From an uncultured Flavobacterium sp. (GTDB lineage Bacteria > Bacteroidota > Bacteroidia > Flavobacteriales > Flavobacteriaceae), in the NCBI RefSeq assembly GCF_946481155.1, contig NZ_CAMLMK010000030.1, forward strand, positions 1 through 27,493: a stretch of 27,493 nt of DNA. Reading direction: 5' to 3'. The position numbers were made by a program, and so were the translations under genes. This document shows, piece after piece, positions 1-6,693 of this stretch. Numbering within the stretch: the stretch's first letter is position 1; every line of letters begins with the position of its first letter. The notes below the pieces were generated by a model, which searched no databases, had not been told where the DNA came from, and worked only from the letters and a program-made list of their open reading frames with translations.

Positions 1-115
1 CTTCTTCTTTGTGTAATTCAATTAGTTTTCCATCTTTTAATAAGGCAAAATCTACGGCATCTGAACTGGTTCTGATAATTAGTTCTTTGTTCAAAATGTG
101 TACATTTTTATCCAT
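1..115 (-). CDS. rng: Ribonuclease E/G family protein, N-terminal fragment
   Basis: The minus strand reads from an ATG at 115 to the left edge and gives 38 residues starting MDKNVHILNKELIIRTSSDA, followed by a VDFALLKDGKLIELHKE stretch. I recognise this as the N-terminus of the Bacteroidetes RNase G/CafA family, in which a short strand-rich segment precedes the S1 domain. RNase G is a cytoplasmic endoribonuclease for rRNA maturation and mRNA turnover. An internal in-frame AAT-GTA-CAC stretch separates this ATG from the conserved NKEL, so translation could start slightly differently. The catalytic part lies outside the window. The gene to its right on the same strand, a tiny basic protein followed by a terminator, is transcribed separately. 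The call rests on recall of the family, not on a search. Confidence 0.75.
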   Translation of the reverse strand, partial: MDKNVHILNKELIIRTSSDAVDFALLKDGKLIELHKEE

Positions 116-120
116 ACGTT

Positions 121-155
121 TAAGTCGAAAGTCAAAAGTCGAAAGTCAAAAGTTA
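121..155. repeat. Heptamer tandem repeat, five AAAGTCR copies
   Basis: Five head-to-tail 7-base units read TAAGTCG, AAAGTCA, AAAGTCG, AAAGTCA and AAAGTTA. They lie directly upstream of the RNase G start. The same unit appears in a 13-copy array at 23343-23433. Nothing in it looks coding. Confidence 0.85.
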
Positions 156-163
156 AATAAACT

Positions 164-191
164 TATCCCTTGTCCCTTATCCCTTATCGCT
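164..191. repeat. Second heptamer tandem repeat (TATCCCT)
   Basis: Four 7-base units read TATCCCT, TGTCCCT, TATCCCT and TATCGCT, only 8 bases after the AAAGTCR array. The unit sequence differs but the period is the same. The rest of the gap up to about 350 is AT-rich and shows no gene. Confidence 0.75.
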
Positions 192-352
192 GAATTGTAC
201 AGATGGATTAAACAATTTTTTACAGGTATTGTACCCGGTTGGATTATAGATATCAGTTTGCAGATTTTAGTTTGCAGAAAGTATCTGCTGCCTGAAAACT
301 GTTAACTGCTGTCTTAACCCAAATTTCAATGAACTTTTTAATTGTAAAAAGA

Positions 353-377
353 AAAAAGTAGTTTTAAACTACTTTTT
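353..377 (-). terminator. Intrinsic terminator overlapping the stop of the 30-residue basic protein gene
   Basis: AAAAAGTAGT and ACTACTTTTT form a 10-bp stem with a 5-base loop. On the minus strand a T-rich run follows (TTTTTTCTTTTT). The stem includes the stop codon at 369-371. The GC content is low, so it may be weak. Confidence 0.65.
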
Positions 378-461
378 CTTTTTGTGACGGTTAGCTCTCG
401 CTCTCTTTTTACGTTTGTGAGTCGCTACCTTATGTCTTTTTCTTTTTTTACCACTTGGCAT
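369..461 (-). CDS. Conserved 30-residue Lys/Arg-rich protein (MPSGKKRKRHKVATHKRKKR type)
   Basis: A 30-codon frame from ATG 461 begins MPSGKKRKRHKVATHKRKKR and ends in a run of lysines. About two thirds of the residues are Lys, Arg or His. I recognise this as a tiny protein kept nearly unchanged across Bacteroidetes, so it is a real gene despite its size. Its composition resembles ribosome-associated peptides such as bTHX, and an RNA- or ribosome-binding role is a reasonable inference, but I know of no assigned function. It lies between HU and RNase G on the same strand and ends in its own terminator. The 30 bases between it and HU hold no obvious promoter box, so it may be read through from HU. 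Confidence 0.8.
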   Translation of the reverse strand: MPSGKKRKRHKVATHKRKKRARANRHKKKK

Positions 462-491
462 AACATGTAGTGTTTGGTGATTAATAAATAG

Positions 492-785
492 TTAATTTTT
501 TGCTTCTGTATTCGTTTTCACTCCATCAACAAATATTTTCGCAGGTTTGAAAGCCGGAATGTTGTGTGCAGGAATTTTGATTGTTGTATTTTTAGAAATA
601 TTTCTTCCGGTTTTTTCCGCTCTCGTTTTGATAATGAAGCTTCCGAAACCTCTTAAATATACATTATCTCCTGTTTCCAAAGAGTTTTTCACTTCGTCCA
701 TAAAAGACTCAACTGTTGCCTGAACGTCTCCTTTTTCAAGACCCAATTTCTCAGAAATTTTCGCTACGATGTCTGCTTTCGTCAT
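492..785 (-). CDS. hup: HU family DNA-binding protein
   Basis: The product is a 97-residue histone-like protein with the full HU/IHF fold. The helical N-terminal dimerisation half starts MTKADIVAKISEKLGLEKGD. The GFGSF turn follows at about 46-50, and the beta arm reads RAEKTGRNISKNTTIKIPAHNIPAFKPAK, with the intercalating proline in the IPA segment. HU binds and bends DNA without strong sequence preference, compacts the nucleoid and assists replication and recombination. The length is slightly above the usual 90 because of a short polar C-terminal tail. A -7 box lies 45-52 bases upstream of the start. The 30-residue basic protein gene follows in the same direction. Confidence 0.93.
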   Translation of the reverse strand: MTKADIVAKISEKLGLEKGDVQATVESFMDEVKNSLETGDNVYLRGFGSFIIKTRAEKTGRNISKNTTIKIPAHNIPAFKPAKIFVDGVKTNTEAKN

Positions 786-829
786 TTTCTTTCTTATTTA
801 TTTAAATGATGTGTATTTTTTTGAGTGTG

Positions 830-837
830 CAAATATA
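830..837 (-). promoter_or_regulatory. Bacteroidetes -7 box for HU
   Basis: The minus strand reads TATATTTG, an exact TAnnTTTG match, followed by CACACTCA. It is 45-52 bases upstream of the HU ATG. The -33 element is unclear. Confidence 0.65.
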
Positions 838-894
838 GGAATTAAAAAAACAAATTTTCAAGCTAAATGATTAAAATTTAGTCACATAAAGTTT

Positions 895-902
895 TATTTT
901 TG
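895..902 (+). promoter_or_regulatory. Bacteroidetes -7 box for mutY
   Basis: TATTTTTG matches TAnnTTTG exactly. It ends 18 bases before ATG 921, which implies a short leader. The open reading frame extends back to a TTG at 900, inside this box, so that TTG is not the start. Confidence 0.6.
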
Positions 903-920
903 TTTTCCAATTTTTTTAAC

Positions 921-1964
921 ATGAATTTTTCTAACTCATTAATCCAATGGTATTTACAGAACAAACGCGACTTGCCGTGGCGAAGGACGTCGGATCCGTA
1001 TTCCATTTGGCTGTCAGAAATCATGTTACAACAGACGCGGGTTGCCCAGGGATTGCCTTATTTTTTGCGCTTCACGGCCGCTTTCCCAACAGTTTTTGAT
1101 CTGGCGAAAGCAGAAGAACAGGAAGTTTTGAAACTTTGGCAGGGTTTAGGGTATTATTCCAGAGCAAGAAATCTTCATGCAACAGCAAAACACATTGCTT
1201 TTGAGCTGAATGGAAGTTTTCCGGACAAGTATACTGATTTACTCAAATTGAGAGGAGTAGGTGAGTACACAGCCGCTGCCATTGCTTCAATTGCATATGG
1301 CGAGCCGGTTCCGGTGGTGGATGGAAATGTCTATCGTGTGCTTTCCCGTTATTTTAATGTGGATACCGATATCTCCTCGGCTCCGGCCAAGAAAGAATTC
1401 TTTGAATTGGCAGCTTCCCTGTTGCCTAAAGATAAGGCTTCGGAGTTCAATCAGGCAATGATGGAGTTTGGTGCGCTGCAATGTGTTCCAAAAAATCCGG
1501 ATTGCGGAAACTGTATTTTCAACGGAAGCTGTCTGGCTTTGAAAGATCAGAAAGTAGGAGCACTTCCGGTAAAACTCAAAAAAACGAAGGTCGTGAACCG
1601 TTTTTTGAACTACCTTATTATAAAGGACGAAAAAGGCGAGTCGGTAATCCGGAAAAGAACGGCGAAAGGGATCTGGCATAATTTATACGAATTTCCGCTT
1701 TTGGAAACCAATTCCGAAGTCAGCTATGAAGAGGCAGTTGGCTTGATTGAGCAATTTCCCTTTGGCTTTACGCCGAAAAATATAAAGCCCCTGCATCATA
1801 ATAAGATACTGCACAAACTCTCCCATCAGCATCTGAACATTCGTTTTTGGGAAGTGGAAACGGAAGAAAAAGTGAAGGATGCTTTGACTGTAACCGAAAT
1901 TAAAAAATACCCGTTTCCCATCGTAATCCACAATTTTATGGAGGAACATTGGGCAAATGGGTAG
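921..1964 (+). CDS. mutY: A/G-specific adenine glycosylase MutY
   Basis: MutY removes adenine mispaired with 8-oxoguanine and acts in base excision repair. The 347-residue product has the expected parts in order. The helix-hairpin-helix glycosylase domain carries catalytic Glu33 in SEIMLQQTR and Asp134 in VVDGNVYR. The 4Fe-4S ligands are Cys188, 195, 198 and 204 (C-x6-C-x2-C-x5-C). A Nudix-like C-terminal domain (about 230-345) recognises 8-oxoG. I start at ATG 921 because upstream in-frame sequence overlaps a promoter box and the protein then has the usual MutY length. The next gene, ssb, has a promoter box of its own, so the two need not share a transcript. Confidence 0.95.
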   Translation: MNFSNSLIQWYLQNKRDLPWRRTSDPYSIWLSEIMLQQTRVAQGLPYFLRFTAAFPTVFDLAKAEEQEVLKLWQGLGYYSRARNLHATAKHIAFELNGSFPDKYTDLLKLRGVGEYTAAAIASIAYGEPVPVVDGNVYRVLSRYFNVDTDISSAPAKKEFFELAASLLPKDKASEFNQAMMEFGALQCVPKNPDCGNCIFNGSCLALKDQKVGALPVKLKKTKVVNRFLNYLIIKDEKGESVIRKRTAKGIWHNLYEFPLLETNSEVSYEEAVGLIEQFPFGFTPKNIKPLHHNKILHKLSHQHLNIRFWEVETEEKVKDALTVTEIKKYPFPIVIHNFMEEHWANG

Positions 1965-1979
1965 AATTTACTATATTTG
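1949..1979 (+). promoter_or_regulatory. Promoter of ssb
   Basis: TTG at 1949-1951 and TATATTTG at 1972-1979 are 20 bases apart, close to the Bacteroidetes -33/-7 pattern. The -33 part lies inside the end of mutY. The -7 box ends 23 bases before the ssb ATG. Confidence 0.65.
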
Positions 1980-2002
1980 AGAATAACTAAAATTTACAAG
2001 CC

Positions 2003-2452
2003 ATGAACGGTACATTGAATAAGGTGATTTTGATAGGGCATTTGGGTGACGATGTGAAAATGCATTATTTTGAAGGAGGGAATTGCATCGGACGATTTCC
2101 ATTGGCAACAAACGAAATTTATATTAATAAGACAACCGGTGAGAAAATCACTTCTACCGAATGGCACAATTTAGTGGTGCGCAACAAAGCAGCCGAAATC
2201 TGCGAAAAATACCTGACCAAAGGCGATAAAATTTATGTGGAAGGCCGAATCAAATCGCGTCAGTGGCAGGCTGAAGACGGCACTACAAAATACACTACTG
2301 AAATCCAGGTAACGGAGTTCACGTTCCTGACCACCAAAAAAGATACCGAACAAAAGCAAGGCGGATTCGCGACACCAGGTACCGATGCGCCAAGGACAGG
2401 TTCGTATGAAGCGCCGGCGGCTCCCAGCGGAGAGGACGATCTTCCTTTTTAA
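2003..2452 (+). CDS. ssb: Single-stranded DNA-binding protein
   Basis: SSB coats single-stranded DNA in replication and repair and recruits partner proteins. The 149 residues start MNGTLNKVILIGHLGDDVKM. The OB fold covers about 1-110, with the typical TEWHNLVVRNKAAEICEKYL and GDKIYVEGRIKSRQW segments. A Gly/Pro/Ala-rich linker and the acidic tip EDDLPF end the protein. The tip is the docking site for repair and replication proteins. The DUF3127 protein at 21320-21700 ends in the same DDLPF. In Flavobacterium johnsoniae, gldE lies immediately upstream of gldD. Here ssb is followed directly by gldD after 70 bases. Confidence 0.95.
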   Translation: MNGTLNKVILIGHLGDDVKMHYFEGGNCIGRFPLATNEIYINKTTGEKITSTEWHNLVVRNKAAEICEKYLTKGDKIYVEGRIKSRQWQAEDGTTKYTTEIQVTEFTFLTTKKDTEQKQGGFATPGTDAPRTGSYEAPAAPSGEDDLPF

Positions 2453-2484
2453 CACTAAATAATTAAAAACTGCGTTTCTCCTTG

Positions 2485-2492
2485 TATCTTTG
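2485..2492 (+). promoter_or_regulatory. Bacteroidetes -7 box for gldD
   Basis: TATCTTTG is an exact match 30 bases before the gldD ATG, in the 70-base gap after ssb. It suggests gldD is transcribed by itself in this genome. Confidence 0.6.
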
Positions 2493-2522
2493 CGCCAAAA
2501 TTCAGCGTAAGGATTATTTACT

Positions 2523-3098
2523 ATGATCAGAATCAGAACTCTACTTTTTTTGTCAGCATTACTAATTTCTTTTGCGGCAGTAAGCTGTAAGGAGGATACA
2601 GTGCCGAAACCAAAAAGCCATTTGCGGTTGGACTACCCGATGGCAAAATACAAATCATTCGCCATGACATCCGGCAGCTGCGGCTATGAATTTGATGTCA
2701 ACGAATTTTCGAATATCAAGACCAAAGGTGACTGTTCGATGGAAATTCAATATCCGAAAATGAAAGCAACAGTATACCTGAACTATAAATCGGTAAACGG
2801 GAACATTGAGCAGCTCCTTCGCGACGCACAAAAGCTAACCTACGAACATGTAATCAAAGCAGACGATATCGCCGAACAGCCTTTCGTTAATCCGGAGCAT
2901 AAAGCGTACGGGATGTTTTATCAGGTGGGCGGCAATGCGGCTACCAATGCGCAGTTCTATGTGACCGACAGCACGCGTCACTTTTTAGTCGGCTCTGTGT
3001 ATTTTTATGCGAAACCTAATTTTGATTCCATACTTCCGGCCGCAGCCTATATCAAGAACGATATGCGAAAGATTATGGAAACGGTGAAGTGGAAATAG
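2523..3098 (+). CDS. gldD: Gliding motility lipoprotein GldD
   Basis: GldD is one of the Gld proteins needed for gliding and for the type IX secretion machinery in Flavobacterium. This 191-residue product starts with a lipoprotein signal (MIRIRTLLFLSALLISFAAV, then SC with Cys22 as the lipidation site). The mature start resembles GldD, with a KPKSHLRLDYPMAKY segment that I recognise from the family. The rest contains GSCGYEFDVNEFS and a MEIQYPKMKATVYLNYK strand region. No catalytic motif is visible, which fits the family, whose biochemical role is unknown. It has its own -7 box and is followed by a terminator at 3149-3179. The usual upstream partner gldE is not here. Confidence 0.88.
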   Translation: MIRIRTLLFLSALLISFAAVSCKEDTVPKPKSHLRLDYPMAKYKSFAMTSGSCGYEFDVNEFSNIKTKGDCSMEIQYPKMKATVYLNYKSVNGNIEQLLRDAQKLTYEHVIKADDIAEQPFVNPEHKAYGMFYQVGGNAATNAQFYVTDSTRHFLVGSVYFYAKPNFDSILPAAAYIKNDMRKIMETVKWK

Positions 3099-3104
3099 AT
3101 TGTT

Positions 3105-3214
3105 GGCCACGAATACACGAATCTCATTTGAAAGAAATTATATAAATAAAAAGCAGCTATTTTATTAGCTGCTTTTTTTATTTAACACTGCACATTATCT
3201 GTGCATTCGTGGCC
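3105..3214. repeat. Inverted repeat GGCCACGAATRCAC flanking a terminator
   Basis: GGCCACGAATACAC at 3105-3118 is repeated inverted as GTGCATTCGTGGCC at 3201-3214, 13 of 14 bases. The pair encloses the gldD terminator. Similar GCCACGAATACACGAAT pieces recur between genes in flavobacteria, to my recollection. Confidence 0.7.
3149..3179 (+). terminator. Intrinsic terminator after gldD
   Basis: AAAAGCAGCTA and TAGCTGCTTTT form a perfect 11-bp stem with a 6-base loop, followed by more T residues. The A-rich left side would also let it work on the minus strand for the convergent gene. Confidence 0.85.
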
Positions 3215-3221
3215 AGGTAGT

Positions 3222-3596
3222 TTACGCCTTTGTGAAATTTGATACTTTATAAGTTTTGCCGTCAGCAACGGCTTCTACTGTTTTGGTTAACGACTCCTGG
3301 GAGTGAACTGTTTTGTCAAAAGAGATGGTTGCCTTTTTGGTCTCGAAATCTACCTTGGCTTCTTTTACTCCATCCATTTCTGATAATTTTTTCTCGATGG
3401 TGGCAGCGCATCCCATAGCGCAGGTCATTCCTTCAATTTCAAAATTTGCCGATTCCAGATTTGCTGCTGCAATTTCTTTTTTTGGCGTTGGAATTTCTGT
3501 TTTGGCTACAGTTTCAGCTTTTTTCTCTTCGTTCTTGCAGCTAGCAAATAACAATGCAGCAAGGGCGAAAGTCAGTATTAATTTTGAGAATTTCAT
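3222..3596 (-). CDS. Heavy-metal-associated (HMA) domain lipoprotein
   Basis: The 124-residue product has a lipoprotein signal ending LLFASC (Cys20), a Lys/Glu-rich linker (about 21-48) and one HMA domain (about 50-118). HMA domains bind Cu(I), Zn or similar ions and pass them to partner proteins. The usual metal site GMTCxxC is GMTCAMGC here, with Cys59 and Cys63 three residues apart instead of two. I have the impression this form recurs in Bacteroidetes, so it is probably functional, though metal choice may differ. I start at ATG 3596, where the signal peptide begins, because upstream in-frame sequence carries the -7 box. The anchor places it in the periplasm or at the outer membrane. No P-type ATPase or other metal gene is adjacent. 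Confidence 0.8.
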   Translation of the reverse strand: MKFSKLILTFALAALLFASCKNEEKKAETVAKTEIPTPKKEIAAANLESANFEIEGMTCAMGCAATIEKKLSEMDGVKEAKVDFETKKATISFDKTVHSQESLTKTVEAVADGKTYKVSNFTKA

Positions 3597-3640
3597 ATCG
3601 TTTGCGTTTTTGATTTTGAATCGGATAAATAATCTGCGGG

Positions 3641-3648
3641 CAAAATTA
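3641..3648 (-). promoter_or_regulatory. Bacteroidetes -7 box for the HMA lipoprotein
   Basis: The minus strand reads TAATTTTG, an exact TAnnTTTG match 45-52 bases upstream of the ATG at 3596. The box sits inside the upstream in-frame extension, which argues against a longer protein. Confidence 0.55.
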
Positions 3649-3708
3649 CCCAAAAAAATATCCGATTGTCATTTAAATAACAGAATTTTGGCAAATCAAT
3701 AATCGCCT

Positions 3709-4575
3709 ATGGAATCGAAACATCTAAAATGGATTTTACTGTTCGCGCTTTCGCTGATTTGGGGAAGCTCTTTTATTTTGCTGAAACGCGGTCTTGAAGG
3801 ACTTACGACGTTCCAGCTCGGTTCCATCCGTATTCTTTTCGCGGCTTCTTTCCTCCTGGTATTCTGCTTTAAGAGCCTGGCAAATATTCCCTTAGTGAAA
3901 TGGAAATACATTGCGCTTACGGCATTGACCGGGACATTTTTTCCGGTATTCCTTTTTGCCATCGCCCAAAGTGAAATCGACAGTTCCATCAGTGCGGTTT
4001 TGAACTCACTCACGCCTTTAAATACGTTAGTTCTTGGAGTTTTATTCTTTGGATTGGCTTTTCAGCGGAACCATTTTATTGGCGTGATGGTGGGATTGGG
4101 GGGAAGTCTCCTCCTTATTTTAAGCGGAGCGGCCCTTCATCCGGAGCAGAATTACTATTTCGCGCTTTTTGTGGTGATAGCCACGATTTGTTATGCGACA
4201 AATGTAAACTTGATTAAGAAATATTTGTCGGATGTCAACCCGATTAGTATTACCACAGGCAATTTTGTGCTGATGGCTATTCCTGCCTTGGTTATTTTGT
4301 TCTCAACCGGTTTTTTTGACGTTATCCACGAGCCGAAAGTGCAGCACTCGGTAATGTATATCGCTATTTTGGGTATCCTCGGTACCGGAATTGCGAATAT
4401 CCTCTTTTTTAAATTGATTCAGATGACGTCCCCAGTTTTTGCTTCTTCATCGGCGTACCTTTTTCCCGTTGTCGCTATTTTCTGGGGTGTTTTAGATGGT
4501 GAGACTTTATCGCTGGTTCAGATTTTTGGGGCGGTTATTATTTTAACAGGCGTTTATCTTTCCGCTAAGAAATAA
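3709..4575 (+). CDS. EamA family (drug/metabolite transporter superfamily) permease
   Basis: The 288-residue membrane protein starts MESKHLKWILLFALSLIWGS and has about ten hydrophobic segments in two similar halves, as in two EamA repeats. The first half carries the typical WGSSFILLKRGLEG and the second the GxLGTGIANILFFKLIQ and FPVVAIFWGVLDGE segments. Family members export amino acids, purines or other metabolites. The substrate cannot be read from sequence. It diverges from the HMA lipoprotein across a gap of about 110 bases and ends at a terminator shared with the M16 operon on the other strand. Confidence 0.88.
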   Translation: MESKHLKWILLFALSLIWGSSFILLKRGLEGLTTFQLGSIRILFAASFLLVFCFKSLANIPLVKWKYIALTALTGTFFPVFLFAIAQSEIDSSISAVLNSLTPLNTLVLGVLFFGLAFQRNHFIGVMVGLGGSLLLILSGAALHPEQNYYFALFVVIATICYATNVNLIKKYLSDVNPISITTGNFVLMAIPALVILFSTGFFDVIHEPKVQHSVMYIAILGILGTGIANILFFKLIQMTSPVFASSSAYLFPVVAIFWGVLDGETLSLVQIFGAVIILTGVYLSAKK

Positions 4576-4576
4576 A

Positions 4577-4607
4577 AAAAGCCACACAAAATTGCGTGGC
4601 TTTCTTT
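4577..4607. terminator. Bidirectional terminator between the EamA and M16 genes
   Basis: AAAGCCACAC and GCGTGGCTTT pair across a 6-base loop with one mismatch. A-runs on the left and T-runs on the right let it serve both convergent transcripts. Confidence 0.75.
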
Positions 4608-4625
4608 TAATATACCGATTGTTTA

Positions 4626-6680
4626 TTAGATGAAATCTTCCGGTTTTACACCTGAATTGATTTTTACTTCTGTAGTGATCAATTTGATTTCAATACCTAC
4701 ATTCATATCAATTTCGTGAGGGAATTTGATTCCGTTCACTTCTTTATAATTGCTGTAGTAAGTGGTTTGCGTCATTTTCTGACCCATTTGTTCCATTTCT
4801 TTCGCTTCAGCAGTTTTTAAACCGGTTTTAACGTCATAGTAATAAGTAGTTTTGCCTTCTTTGATTACATAAACATCGTTGCCGTTCATAGTTTCAATGC
4901 CTTCAAGTTTAGCGCTTGGATTGTTTGCCAATGATAATTCCTCGAATGGAACAGCACCTGCTTTTTGTTCTTTCAATTCCTCAGCTGTTAACTCTTTTCT
5001 TTGGCCTTGTGTCACACGGTAACCTGCTTTGTCGCCAACTACCTGTTTCATCATGGACATACCCATTGCTTTCATTTCAACAAATAACTTGTTGTCAGTA
5101 GTGGTTTTAGTAGTCAATTCAACCGGAGTTCCCTGAACGGTTCCTGATGAAATGGTTACCACAGATTTAACTGCTTTAACCGCTTTTTCACCACCAATAG
5201 CTTTGATGTAATTTGAGAAAACCGTTTTAGCTGTTACGCCGGCAGGAATTGGAATGCTCACTTTTGGTTTTTCAGCAGGATTACCGAATTTGTCGAAATA
5301 TGAGATTGGTAATTTATGCTTAGCACTCATTTTTTCAAGGTTCGGCAATACTTCAGAAGCTTTTCCAACAATTATCACACGTGTGTTCTCCGCTAAGAAA
5401 TATTTGTTCGCTACCGCTTTGATATCTTCAGCAGTAACTGCGTTGATGTTTTTGATATAGTTTTCATAGAAATCAGCCGGTAAGCCTTGTGTTTCTGTGT
5501 TTAATGCATAACGGGCGATAGTAGCAGGTTTTTGGATCTGCATTACGAAGTTACCGATGTATTTCGCTTTGGCATTTTTCAATTCTTCAGCCGATACTAA
5601 CTCGGTTCTGATTCTTCTCAATTCGCTTAAGAACTCAACCACAGCACTATCTGTAACCGCATTTCTAACAGAAGCTCCTGAACGGAATTTCTCAACATAT
5701 TTCCCTGATCCTAAAGAAGAGTAAGCGCCATAAGTCCAGCCGTGTTTTTCACGAAGGTTCATGAATAAACGGCCTTCTCCGCCACCACCAAGAACTTGGT
5801 TGGCAAGAATTCCTGCGAAATATTCTTTATCGGTCATTTTTAAGTTCACTGTGTTCACTAAAGCAATTTCCGATTGTACCGCGTTTGGCATGTCGATGAA
5901 ATTGATTTGTGTGTACTGAACATTTTTCGGGTCAGTATATGTCAGTGCCGGAGCAACTGCTTTTTTCCAGTCCCCGAATTCGTCTTCCACCATTTTCTGA
6001 ACGTCTTTCAGTTTTACATCACCTACGATTACTAAGTATGCGTTACCAGGAACGAAATAGGTGTTGTAGTTTAGCGTTACATCGTTTAATGTTACGTTTT
6101 TGATGGTAGCTTCGCTCAAATATTCACCGCTTGGGTGGTTTTTACCGAAAGCTAAAACGTCTTCCACGCGACCTGCTACTGCAGTAACGCTTTTCTCGTT
6201 TGATTTTAAGCTTTCTAAAAGTTTTTCTCTTTCTTTTTCAAGTTCTTCCTGAGTGAAAACCGGGTTTAAGGCACCATCAGCCATCAACTGCATGATTCTG
6301 CCTGCGTATTTAGACAATCCGCTTGCAGAAGCGCCGTTTGCACTGAAATTGATGTTGGCTCCTAAGAAATCGATTTCTTCGTTGAAAGCATCTTTTGAAA
6401 TGTTTTTGGTTCCGTTGCCAATTAATGCGCTTGTTAAATCAGCTACACCTTTTTTGTTGCCTTCCGCATATGGAGCGTTGTCGATTGTAAGGTTATAGGA
6501 AACTCTTGGTAATTTATGGTTTTCCACTACCAATACCTTTAAGCCGTTTTTCAATATGAAAGAAGTTGGTTTTCCAATATTGATTGTTGGCGAAGGTCCC
6601 GGTTTAGGTTGTGTTCTGTCTTGTGCTTGCATAGTCATTGTTAAAAACAATCCCGCTGCTATGTAAATATATTTTTTCAT
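4626..6680 (-). CDS. M16 peptidase-like subunit with degenerate active site and extra C-terminal domain
   Basis: The 684-residue product starts with a signal peptide (MKKYIYIAAGLFLTMTMQAQ). It has an M16 N-domain, but the zinc motif HxxEH is lost: the matching stretch GVADLTSALIGNGT (78-91) has Asp81, Ser84 and Ala85 at those places. The second M16 domain keeps the LREKHGWTYGAYSS substrate-binding segment (the R/Y pair). Residues from about 480 on are not M16. They form a strand-rich domain (AIGGEKAVKAVKSV, then alternating strands and YYDVKTGL) that resembles periplasmic LolA-type lipoprotein carriers. It lies 13 bases after the catalytic subunit gene, so the two probably form a heterodimer like other two-subunit M16 enzymes. 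I start at ATG 6680 because the signal peptide begins there. Confidence 0.87.
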   Translation of the reverse strand: MKKYIYIAAGLFLTMTMQAQDRTQPKPGPSPTINIGKPTSFILKNGLKVLVVENHKLPRVSYNLTIDNAPYAEGNKKGVADLTSALIGNGTKNISKDAFNEEIDFLGANINFSANGASASGLSKYAGRIMQLMADGALNPVFTQEELEKEREKLLESLKSNEKSVTAVAGRVEDVLAFGKNHPSGEYLSEATIKNVTLNDVTLNYNTYFVPGNAYLVIVGDVKLKDVQKMVEDEFGDWKKAVAPALTYTDPKNVQYTQINFIDMPNAVQSEIALVNTVNLKMTDKEYFAGILANQVLGGGGEGRLFMNLREKHGWTYGAYSSLGSGKYVEKFRSGASVRNAVTDSAVVEFLSELRRIRTELVSAEELKNAKAKYIGNFVMQIQKPATIARYALNTETQGLPADFYENYIKNINAVTAEDIKAVANKYFLAENTRVIIVGKASEVLPNLEKMSAKHKLPISYFDKFGNPAEKPKVSIPIPAGVTAKTVFSNYIKAIGGEKAVKAVKSVVTISSGTVQGTPVELTTKTTTDNKLFVEMKAMGMSMMKQVVGDKAGYRVTQGQRKELTAEELKEQKAGAVPFEELSLANNPSAKLEGIETMNGNDVYVIKEGKTTYYYDVKTGLKTAEAKEMEQMGQKMTQTTYYSNYKEVNGIKFPHEIDMNVGIEIKLITTEVKINSGVKPEDFI

Positions 6681-6693
6681 GGTAATTGTCAAA

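Noticed and set aside
9..305. Plus-strand frame of 98 codons at the left edge
   Set aside because: It runs antisense through the RNase G start and then through heptamer repeats. The peptide has no family resemblance.
900..920. Longer mutY from a TTG at 900
   Set aside because: The TTG lies inside the TATTTTTG promoter box, and ATG 921 gives the normal MutY N-terminus.
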